Part shown: positions 50,984-61,842 of the stretch, in pieces | Position numbering within the stretch: position 1 is the stretch's first letter | How the letters are laid out: every line of letters starts with the position of its first letter | From: Lichenostomus cassidix | Taxonomy: Eukaryota; Chordata; Aves; Passeriformes; Meliphagidae | DNA: 64,000 bases | Reading direction: 5' to 3' | Assembly: GCA_008360975.2 (NCBI GenBank) | Contig: CM039196.1 | Span: forward strand, 8,040,263-8,104,262 | Position numbers and translations under genes: made by a program | Notes under the pieces: model-generated | What the model was told of the DNA's origin: nothing | What the model saw: the letters and a program-made list of their open reading frames with translations, nothing else | Database searches by the model: none

Positions 50984-53900
50984 CTTGCGCGTGTTTTAAA
51001 TAAACAAACAATGCAACAGCAACTTCAACAAATTGTGAGTGGTGCTAATTTGTTATAGTGCTGTCTTGCCTTCTGGCAGTGTTGATTTAAGAGAAGCTGA
51101 GCAGACTGGAATGGATGCGGGAAGTTGCTGCTTCTCTTGCTCTGGGATGTGTACATGGTTCAGTATAAAATGCTTCTAAGGGTCCTGTCCTGAGAAGCTT
51201 TCAGATTACAGGGTAAAGCACATACATAGGCTGTCAATCCCCTTTTCAAAACCAAATCTTAGGCAAAAGTACCTTCTCCCCTGCCTTGCTCCACTCCTTC
51301 TACTTTTTTAAAATGAAGAGAAGTTTTAAGTCTTAATTCATGACAAAAGCCTATAATTTGTGTGCTTTGAGGACTGCCAGGAAATCCTTGACCTTGACAA
51401 GAATAGTGTGTAGGGAAGGAAAGGAGGAAGATCCTGTGCTTTGGACTGTAGCAAAGTTTTCAACATCCCATGACCTTGCTGGGCTGCCTTTCATAACGTG
51501 CCTGCAGCTGTAATCCCCCAAGCTGAGAAGCTGTCTACCAGGGAGGGCTGGCCAAATGCGCCTGAGGTATCTGCAGCCCTGGACCACTGTTGTGCAGGGC
51601 TGCAGGATAAAGCTGGCAGGATGGGAGCCTTGCTGGGAAGAGGTAGATTTTGGAAACATATGTAGTGTGACCTCCTTGCAGTTTGTGAGCTGAGTTTAAA
51701 TAATGCTTGAAGTATCTAGTGAAGAAGACAGAGGAATAAAACAGTCAAAATAAGAAGTAGGGGTTGAGGGAAACCAGCCAAGGAAATGAAGAATTCTGAA
51801 AGTGAGTAAACTCTGCTTTCCCATTAGGTTATCTTCAGCTTGGAGAAATTTGGATGCAATACAGTTTGCAAAACTTCGAGTCTCTTAGGCCTTCTGCTTT
51901 TACAAGCAATAGTAGAGGCTTTCTGGCTTCCTCTCATTTGCCAGGCTCAGATGTGCTGAGACTTTTTGGTGGCTGTAAAGAACCAAATACAAAGCGTTCA
52001 GGGTGATCAGTTAAGCATCTGATTTGGACGGAGGTTGGGAAGGCAGTACAGTCTTAATACTGCCTGCATCAACTCTTACAGTGGTTTGCTTGAAAGACTT
52101 CTCCAAAGTGAAACTTGAACCCAGAGATTTCTTTGCTAAGTACAGGGCTGAGTATATGGTCAATGGTCAGTTTTGGGGGAAAAGCAAAGAAAAAAAATAT
52201 GGATAAAGTGCTAAAGGTGCTGTATTTAAGGCATCATTTATATTAAGAACTGTTGCTGCATCTATAGATATGGGTAAAGGGAATGAGATTTTTTTCTCAT
52301 TGGAAAAAATGAGACAGCAATGCTTGTTTTGTGCTCACTGGTATCTGGCACATGTTGAGAGAGACGACATTTTGGTCCAAGACAGTTACTACACCCTCAG
52401 CATGGAAACTTGGTATTAACTATTGCAAGCTTGTGGTATAAGCAGTATTGGGTATGCAGATGCTCCTGTGGAGACTGCTTCTCTCTGCACAAACGTTTGC
52501 TGAGTCCACACAAGAAATAAAAATAAGCAGGCAAACTGGGAGGATCTTTATCAAACCTGCTTCCATTTTTCCTAGTATTCTGAGGCTTTGTTTGCTCTAA
52601 CAAACCATGTAACTAAGGAGTCTGAGTCACAGTCACCAGTTCCAGCTGTCTGCCTCATCCCTGTCCTGAAGATCCCTTCCCAGTTGCAGGGACGTTCCCA
52701 GTTGAAAGGGTCGTGCATTTGCTCCAGTATTACTGCATTTCACAGCCTGCTATCAGCTTCTACCTAAGGTGACTCAGAGCCCTAAAGCAGTGCTGCAGCT
52801 GGGAATGTCCTGTCCAGTCTTGGTGGGAAGAGGGTCATGACATTCCTCCTTCTCCCCAGTGCTGGGTGTGCTCCTGGTCTCAGAGCAATGCTCAGCACGA
52901 GGTTGCCACCCCATACACCCTCTGCCAAATTGTCTACCTTGCTGAAGGACCCAAGCCTGGTACTCTCTAGGATTAGCTGGGAGGTAGCAACAATTCTTTG
53001 GTCATGTCCTAAATTCTTGCATTGTAAAGGGAGAGTTCTATACATCAAGGCTCAAAGGTAGCTGGGAAACAGAAATTTTGCATACCAAAGGGGCCTTGAG
53101 CTACATCAGTCAATATGAGGTTATTTTTATGCAATAGGGAGTAAATAAATGAATTAAATGAGATTAGCACTGGACATTGGAGCTGCCTTTACTACTTGTA
53201 ATGCAGGTACAACTGAAACTGAGCTTGTTCAGTTGTTATAGGACTGCAGAAGGGCTCAGAGTCTACCGCTGGTCACTAAGTGGTCACGAGCTTCTGAAGC
53301 TTTGATTTGTGCCACTGCTCTGTTCCTGAGATCAACTGTGCTCTGCAGATATGCAGGAATTTTTAGTACCTGACTCTGCCTGACAAGATCTGCAATGTCC
53401 ATGCCTCTCCTCTTCTCCTCCCACTGGAGGTTTGGATAATCCTAGGCTCCTACATGTCAGCAGTGACAATGAATGTATGATATACAAGCACTCTGTTTAG
53501 GAATTGGCAGGAAGTTTGATTTCTGACTGCAGTGAGGTGTTCTAACAGTAGAAAACACCTTCGGTTGAAGCAGTTCTCTACTAAACTCTGCCCTAGAGGG
53601 GAAACACAACTATGGAGAAGAGCTCTTGCTTCACAGTAGTAAGAAGCAAATTGATGTAATCTGGGTGTAAAAAACGTGCATTTGAGCTGCTGTTCAAGAA
53701 ATACCTCTATGCAGCATTCAGCCTGTGTTAAGCTGAGTATTGCTGGTATTGCTGAGAGTTTTGCAGAGTTGCAAAGTGATGAATGATTGAGTGATGCTGG
53801 GAGATGCAGCCAGAAGTTCAGGTTGCTCCAGTGCAGTGCTGAGTGTGATCTTCTGGAGAAGGGGGAGCTGCAAATTCCTGGGGCTCTGGCCCATTATCCT

Positions 53901-56900
53901 TCAAGTTGCATGGCAGTTAAACGTGGGTTGATCTGTTCATGCTGGCAGTGGTCTGTTCAGGCTAGTTCAGCAAATGCTCTTGGCTCAGCATAGCCCAAGT
54001 CAGTAGGCAAACAGCTGCTTACATTTCACTTCTTCATTGTATTGACAAGATTTTAAAATCTTCAGCAGTCAAAACAGGGTGATCTGAATACAACAGACCT
54101 ATTAGTTCAGTGTGAAAGGGATTTATTTACAGAGTTGTGGGGATAAGTACGTAGGTGGGAATGATGGGAACACTGCCCTGGGCCTGAGCCCAGCAGATGC
54201 TCAGGAAGAATGAACTATATCCTTACACTCTGTCCTTTTCATGGAGACACTTTCCATTTCTCAGGCCTGTGTCCTCCTTTATGCTCTCCCTCATTCAACT
54301 GCATTAAGTATTACAGGTCTTTTTCATTTGGTCTTTTATCTTTTAAGGTTGATAATCAATATTATTCTTACTTTTTAAATGTAAGATTTCTCTCTCCAGA
54401 AACACAGCTGGAGACATGCAGCCATCACTGTGAAAAGAGCTATTCACATGTTTTACTTGACCATGAGGTCTAAAAACCTGTGTTAAATCCCTGCCAGGCT
54501 GCAGATTTATTTCCATTCTGTTTTTTGATGGGTTTGGGCTTTTTGTTTGTTTGTTTTCACTGGGGCAGCATCACCACTTGTAGAGAGGGACCTGTGCTTA
54601 GCATTTATCCTGAGACTGTCCTCCATAATAATCCTGCTGGAGCTGATTAGAGGAACTCTGTGGGAAGGATATGTACTGTAGAGGATACAATCAGCTTGTC
54701 AAACCTAGGGTATCTGTGATATGTGCCTTTCCCTGACATGGAAAAGATGATGTTGCTTTTTCCTTTGGGCAGGGGAGGGTGGAATTATAGATCTTAAGTT
54801 TTGCAATGCTCGTGCAAGCTGCAGTTCACCATGAATCAACTTGATCTCTGGTCTCCAAGAATGGAGATTAACTTATCAGTGAAGTATCATTATAAATAGG
54901 AGAGGGTATACAGTATCTTCTTCTTCCATCTTGCACTGAAGTATCCAGCCTGGCTCAATGCCATAATATCTCTAGAAGAGATTTTCAAAGGCTTGGGAAG
55001 TGGAACAGGGAAATGGGGACAACACAGAGGATCAGCTTTGAAGAGTTTCTTCTGCTGCCTGTACTGTGTGGGGGATAAGACTATGAAGCTCTGGCACCAG
55101 GCTGTTCTTGTTGTAGAGGTATTTCTAAATGGTGATGATATTTCATTGCCTGAATTTCTGGGCAGAAGGAAGCTGATGCAGACATCCTGAGATCTGCTTG
55201 TTTTGGATACATGTGGACTGGTCCCCCTGAAGCTCAGTGCCTTTGGGAGTCATGAATGGAAGTGGCCAGAGAGCATCAGTAAGAAACTTGCAGAGTACTT
55301 CTGTTCCGCTTCCGTCGCAGCTGAGCAGTTGTGGGGAGATGGGTGGAGGGGAGGTCGTTCTAGCACTTACATATTTAAGGCAGGTGGCTGTTTTAAAATG
55401 TACGTTTCAATTTTGATTGCAGTATTTTAATTGCATTTAACAGCGTCCCTGCTGCTTCTCCATTCTGCATCTGTGCAGCCACGTTCTATTGATGGCCTGT
55501 TGTGATTTCAATGGAACATCATGGGATGTACCTGGCACGTCGGGCAGCACTGGATGGAGGTGCCTTTAGCCCAATGTACCTGGCATGGTAAGCAGCAACC
55601 AAGTGGTTAATCTGCATTCTACTGCTCGTAGTCTCAGCTTGTATAGCAAGGTGTCCTGCTTTGCTGCAACCTTGCACTGACTGGAAATCACTTTGCTCTC
55701 CTGATGTTAGTGCTTTCATGCACACAGGGCCCCTACCCTTTTCACCCATGGAGATTCCCCTTCCCTGGGAAGTTTGCCATGCAGTAGAGAAGGGCCTAGC
55801 CATGTCAGGCTGTCCTTGTTATTCTAGAACATGAGAGAAGGGACTGGGAAATCATCTCACTCTTTTTTTTTTTCTCTCCTTTCTGGGCCAGGAGCTGGTA
55901 GCAGTTGAGCAGGTATTGCCCATATCCCAAATGTCCAAATGTTGCTGCACAGAGGTACCACACAGGTGCTCATGTCCATAAGCAAAGCTGGGCCATTTCT
56001 ATGGGAATCCTGCAAGAGCTGTCTAGGGAGCCAGGAGGGCAGTTCTGCCTGGCACTAACTGGAATGTAACAAACTAAACAAGGGCCACTTTCAGTTTGCT
56101 GATGTGGTATCCTCTGCAAAATGATCCTCCATTTTCCTTCTCTTTTCCATGCCCACACCTGCAAAATCAGCTGCACATCCTGCTCTGTCCTGCATGTTTT
56201 CTCTCCCTCCCCCAGCTCTGCAGATCTCTGCCCAAGTAACTTCACATGTTGGTCTTAGCTTTTTTAAAGTGCTAAATATTTGTGTGAGAAAAACAAGGGT
56301 GCTGCATCCTGTTTTCTGCTTGAGCCTTCTTCACAGAGCTTTTGCTGCTCCGCTGCCAGTGATGAAAATGCATGTTCGTGCCTCAGTGTCTGAATTCTGC
56401 TGTCTGACTGCTCGCAGGGGCTGGGGATAAGGAACCATTTGGACTAACAGTTCCAGCATTCCTCCCCATGCTTCTGCTGTTCTAGAATGTGACTACTTCT
56501 AAAAGTCATAGGCTAATGACCTGCCTAGTGCAGCTCCTGGGGGGCAGGTCAGTGGCTACGAACCACTCACTACACAGAGACCTCTGAGGGTCCTGGCTCT
56601 GTTCCTGGGATGTGGGGAAAGGAAGATCAGATGAGCCAGTGAGGAACAGAAGGGCTCTCTTCCTAGTGGGGTCGTTGAATGCTCAAAAAAAAAATTGGTT
56701 CATCTGAAACTGAAGGGTGCAGAAGTCATCTTTCAGTTTCACTCAGTTCTAGCAGCAGCTGGACACAGCATTTTTAATGTCATAAATTGGTGGGAGAGAG
56801 CAATCTAGGAAACAGTGGATTTATTTTTGTCTTGTTCTTCCCCATGCTCACTGCTGCAGTGTCTGCTCAGTGCAGCACAACTGCTTGGGAAGGTGGAGAA

Positions 56901-59184
56901 ATAAGTAAGCCACTGGTTTTTTTCTGGGTCTATTATAACATACACAGTAGGCTGATGTTTTTAACAGCATCTAATTTGATACATCACATCTAATCTGTTT
57001 GTTGGTTTTTATCTGCAGTACTGTTAGCTCACTGTTCAGGTGCTCGGTGTCTAGCCTTCTCATCCAGCCACAAATCCTCTACGTGAAATGAGTGATTCCT
57101 TAGATCTGTTTTTGATTGATTCTTTGCTTCACTGGTGTTGCTTCTTAAAAGGTAAACAATATTCATGTGCTGCAATCTATAACTCAGAGATGAAATCAAA
57201 CAGCATCTCCTGCCAGAGATAACACATTTAACATTCATTCACCAATTACTTTTAGGAAGAGATTTAGTGATATTAAAGAGAATCAAACCTGTAGTGAATA
57301 TGTAGATTTTATACTGTTGAAAGGGGTGAAGGGATTTCTCTTCTCCCTGTTTAGCAATTTAATTTTCTGTGATGTCCAGAATCTTTGTGCAAATTGAGAG
57401 AAAATGAAGTTTTTCCTGCTGTGTAGTGAGAGCAGCACAGCTCCAGGAGCAGCCCTGTGTGTTGTGCACAGCCTTGCTGCCCACAGGGTCACAGTGTGCC
57501 CCAGGCTGGGCACAGCAGCTTGCAGTTACCCAGCTCCTGGGGTGATATTGCTTATTAAGACGCTGTCAGCTCTTAGCCTGCGAAGCTTTGTTTGATGTGT
57601 GGCATCTGCTTGCAGCATTACTGTATTCTGTGATTTGTGCCCTGTACTTCTCATGTCTTTGCATGTGCTGTGTCTCAGTGTCATGGATATGGTGGAGGTA
57701 GTGGAGAGCCTTAGTCTTCTTTCATTCCCTCCTTGCACAGGAGTATTTGAGCAGGTTCACTGCTCTGAAAAATGTGTCTCTTGAATGTGAGGTAACCAGC
57801 CTGAATCTGGGAAACGACCATTCTTGCTGCTACTTGTCCAGAGCCTTCTGTGATCCTTTTTTAAACACAAAGGGGTGAAATTTTGCACACCACATTCAAT
57901 GATTAAAGACTGTGGCCCCAGTGAGACATCCATGTATTTTTGAGGGCTGGGGTTTGAGTTTTTTACTAGAAATGCATCTGAGCCTTTTCTGAGCCACAGC
58001 TCCTCTAAACTGGGAGTATGTTTTTCCTGTTGTTGGTTTTTTTGGTTTGTTGGGTTTTTTTTTTCAGAAAACAGAAAAGGAAGGGTTATTAAAAATGATA
58101 CTGAAATACAAGAAGTATAAACCCACTGTGATTTTTTAGGGCTTTGGGTGGTTGTGGTGATGTTATTCAAATGTTAGGGCTTGTTAAGAGACACTCTCTG
58201 CAAACTAATGGATAGCAAGGCCTTTCTAGGGCTGCACCTGCCATTTGTTTGTGCAGATAACTTTTACACAGGATTTAAACTGGTAGTTGTCCTTGGTCCC
58301 ATGCTTTCAGCTAGAAGTGAGATCCTAGGAATGCCATAAGTTAAGGAATAATGCCTCCTTCTCTTTTGCTAACAACTTTTCCAACACGCCTTTCTTCCTC
58401 CACCTCTGAAAATGCATCATTGCTAGAGAAGGATTTGTAACTGGTCAGCTCTGGAAAATATCTGTACTGTTTTTTTTTAGTTGAGGACTGCACAACACAC
58501 ACAAGGCAGGTTGCTATAAGGCTTTTGTCAACAAAGGGATGTCAGTCAAAGGAGTGTTGTCTGAGCCATACTCCTGTCCTGGTCAAAGCCCTTGGTGGGC
58601 AATTCTGACAAAAGTTTAAACACAGTGCTCTAAGCTTGGCTGAAGGTTTTGCAGCCTTTATTCATTACATTCATTTTATTGGGGTTGTTAAATCCACATT
58701 ACACTTCAGCTAACAAATTCAAATTTGATAGGCAGTGTTATAGTGCTTACACTGACCACTGCTTTTAAGATCTACTGAAGGTAATAGCCTACCTTATACA
58801 TATGTCCTACTGAACATGAATAGTTCTGTAAAACTTGACATGTGAGATAAATAGAGGTAATTTAAACAACTTGTCCTATGCTAGTTTTTATGCTGCAGAA
58901 CATATTGAAGTTTAATAATGACATTATCTTCCTCATGAAGGTCAGTAAAAGCAGAATTATAATTCTAACCCTGTTTCCAGGGCTTTCTCTGTAGCTCATT
59001 ACCTCGGTTCAATATATATTTAAGGCGGAAAGAAAAAGTAGAACAAAAGAAAGTAGAACACTAAAAATATTCCCATTAGTAGCTGCAGCAAGCCTTAAGG
59101 CTTAGACTTGTATACAGCAGTTTCTAGACCTCTGCTTCAAGTGCCACATGAATGGGAAATAAGGTCTTTTACTTCAATAACATT

Positions 59185-59234
59185 TTGTTGTTGTTGTTAT
59201 TATTAATAATAATATTATTACTATTATTATTACT
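59185..59234 (+). repeat. (TTG)n(ATT)n compound microsatellite
   Basis: About five TTG units run directly into ATT/AAT units. Confidence 0.9.
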
Positions 59235-60947
59235 TTGTTTAGGCAGAAAATGTTGGCTGTGCTTTCTCACTTCCTTTCCCATCTTTGTCCTTTACGGAAC
59301 ACTTGAAAATCATACCCAGGGATTTTGTGTGTTACATGCATGGAAAAGCACCATTGTGTTTGTAGTGAAAGAGTGTAGTACCAGGCTGTCTCTTGCTATC
59401 TTGAGCAGGATGCATTTATACAGAGAGATGATGTTATGTTGCAAGCCATGTTTTTGTCCTACCCTATCGATGTATCTCAGTGACCCAGAAGTAAGGGCTC
59501 TTACTGGCCTGGCTAGATAAAAGTGGATATTTTGTGCCTCTCTGCTGCTGCTTCTTCCTTTAATCAGCAATTCTGGAAGCAAGCCACTAGAACCAGACAT
59601 GCTGCCTCCGTGCTGCAACTCTGATGTAACTAATTACATCAAAACTTGGTTTTAAAGTGTTCAACACTGCTCAGTGGAGGTAATCCCTGTCCTGTCACAT
59701 TTTTCTGATTCTCCAGGATGAGTTTCTATTACAGAAACACTACAAGTGGAACTAGCACCATGGCAAGTCTGTACTTCCTCCTTTTGGCTGTCACCTCTTC
59801 TAAAGCCACCAAGCTCTAGGAACAACATCCATGTGCACAAAGCCACAGTGGTGAATCCACTGTCTTCTTGGGTTCCCATCCATTGCTGAAACAAAATCAA
59901 ACAGAAAAGCAGAGCAGCCTTTTTAGCTGTGGGTCAGGGTGATGAGCCAGAGGGATCTATGTGAATGCTAAATTAGGTGCTGCTGCACTGAAGAGCCACC
60001 ACAAAATTCCACCAAAAGCATAAGCAAGTACCAGGCTGACCAGGAAAACAAGTGAAGAGCTGTGTCCTGTGGAAGAGGGGAGTCACCTGCTTGCAGATCT
60101 GTTGGGAAAAGTACCAGGGTAGTGAGGCAACAATGCTGGAGAAAATATTGCATTTGTTTAGTTTTTGGTAGCTTTTTCCATAAAGTAAAACCTTTTTGTT
60201 GTGCAGAAATGGATGATGTAAATTTACCACCTTTCTGCCAAATGAAATCTTTCTATTTATCATCAGGTAGTAAGAACCAGGTTTGAGGGAAGCAATTTTT
60301 AATATTAACAGCATCACTCCTTACTTCTTTTTGTTGTGCACCTGTACTTGGCACAGAGGGAAGATAATGCAGTCTAATGCTTCATCATTTGAACTCTGAT
60401 GGAACAGAGTGTGGTAGTGGGAATCACAAACAGTAAAAAATTAACTGATGATGATTTTAAGAGAAAACTTAAGCTCTTCATTTCGCTGTATTTATGGCTT
60501 GCTTCTCCTTCAATAAGAGAAATATTTCAATAATATAATAAACTGGGAAAGGAGGAAAGGAAGTAGAAGGCTAAAATTGTGGTTCTTTTAAGTTTGGTAT
60601 TTAATTCCTGCTTTTGAACCTCAAACTATTGTAAATCAACTTCAGCAGACAAATGCTCACTACAAGGAGTAGTAGGCACTTGCAAACAAACAAACCAACC
60701 AACAAAACCAACAAGGAAAAAGAATTTTAAAATTGATCTTGGATTCCTGAATGCAACCCCAGATCTAAATTCTAGGTTTTATGGATTGTAATATCTACCA
60801 AATATTCAGCTGAAGTTAGTTCTGACATATCTCAAACTAGATGTTTGCTACAGTCCATTCTACTGGGAAGGCCAGTATAAACATCTGAACTAAAATACAT
60901 CATGACAACTGTTTGTGTAGTGCATGAACTATATAGAGGTAGCCACA

Positions 60948-60985
60948 ATTTTTCTCTCTTTACAGTATTTTTCTCTCTATACAGT
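60948..60985 (+). repeat. 19-bp tandem duplication with one mismatch
   Basis: ATTTTTCTCTCTTTACAGT and ATTTTTCTCTCTATACAGT lie head to tail. Each copy ends in a pyrimidine tract plus ACAG, so the duplication also doubles an acceptor-like motif about 0.85 kb before the HIC2 exon. Confidence 0.93.
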
Positions 60986-61398
60986 AGGGTAGAGAGACTG
61001 TGACTTGAGAAATGTTACTTGACTCTACTAATTTAAACAAAATTCTTTCAAAATTAGAGACGGAACAAAATTAACTTGAGAAAACTGTTTCAGATTTGTG
61101 AAGACATTTGGTGGCATTTAGCTTGCTCAGCATCCTCAATTTCAGCCAGTTGAGTGTTGATTGTAACCCTTCATGTCAATGGACTGGGATATGGACTTTG
61201 CCGGGGGGGGTTTTTTAAAGCAACTTTTCATACTCTTAAGGAGGCTTCCCATTCACACCTCAGCGTGATTAATTCCATCTTCAATGGATTTAGTTGCTAC
61301 ATGTCATTTTCTCAACCCCAGAGCAGCTGGGTGTTTTAAGATTTCAACGTGTAACAGCCAAGAAGCAAACTACATGTTAAGCAGGGAAGCTGCAGCTT

Positions 61399-61432
61399 AT
61401 GCTAATTATTTTACATGCTCAGATATGCAAAT
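61399..61432 (+). promoter_or_regulatory. Octamer-type motif pair upstream of the HIC2 exon
   Basis: ATGCTAAT at 61399-61406 and a perfect POU octamer ATGCAAAT at 61425-61432 lie 26 bp apart, start to start, in AT-rich intronic sequence about 0.4 kb before the splice acceptor. Two such motifs can occur by chance; no conservation data are available. Confidence 0.25.
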
Positions 61433-61777
61433 GACAGCAAAGTAGATGCTTTTCTTCCTCTTTTCTCGCTTCTCATCCTCCCTTCAAATTTGTGTCAGGA
61501 GAGAACAGCTTTCCCCTGTACCTAACTATTGTTTTCATGTTGCTATCTTTTGAATAGTGATTCCAGACAATGACAATTGCTTTTGTAAAAAGATAATTAC
61601 AAATCTGATTTTTGAAAGACTTGAATCAAGTCTTTGCATGAGAAATATTTCTCTCTGTATTTCCAGTAGGATCACAGCTTGCAGGGCTCAGATCTCCCTA
61701 GCCAGTGTCAAGCCTAACATAGACTGCACTGTGTTAAACATCTATTAAATGTAACCTGTTCAAGTGGAAACAGCGAG

Positions 61778-61806
61778 CTCACACCTCTCATCCTCCTGTT
61801 TTGCAG
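61778..61806 (+). promoter_or_regulatory. HIC2: Splice acceptor of the HIC2 coding exon
   Basis: A pyrimidine-rich run of about 20 bases ends in TGTTTTGCAG at 61797-61806, a strong 3' splice site. CTCAC at 61778-61782 places a candidate branch-point A 25 bases before the exon. HIC-family genes are known to have non-coding or short first exons spliced to one large coding exon, which matches this layout. Confidence 0.8.
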
Positions 61807-61842
61807 GTGGTAAGGTAAAGGTGAGAGGAAGAGAAGGTGGAG
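61807..61842 (+). other. HIC2: HIC2 5' UTR portion of the coding exon
   Basis: These 36 bases lie between the inferred splice acceptor and the HIC2 start codon. They are purine-rich, hold stops in all the positions needed to close the HIC2 frame, and carry several GT donor-like sites (GT at 61807, 61810, 61815 and 61821). The assignment as UTR depends on the acceptor being used; no transcript evidence is available here. Confidence 0.75.

Larger units (their letters stand above)
47544..61777. other. Non-coding stretch leading to the HIC2 exon, at least partly intron
   Basis: CpG-poor, with no frame above 137 codons and no protein similarity I recognise. The right end must be intronic if the acceptor at 61806 is used. 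It contains the TG and TTG/ATT microsatellites, the 19-bp duplication, an approximate direct repeat at 55526-55549 and 55574-55597, and the octamer pair. A possible old repeat remnant lies near 50.57-50.64 kb. Confidence 0.7.

Noticed and set aside
61837..61842. GTG two codons before the HIC2 ATG as the start
   Set aside because: Vertebrate translation rarely starts at GTG, and the ATG at 61843 has a good context and matches the MELP start of the family.
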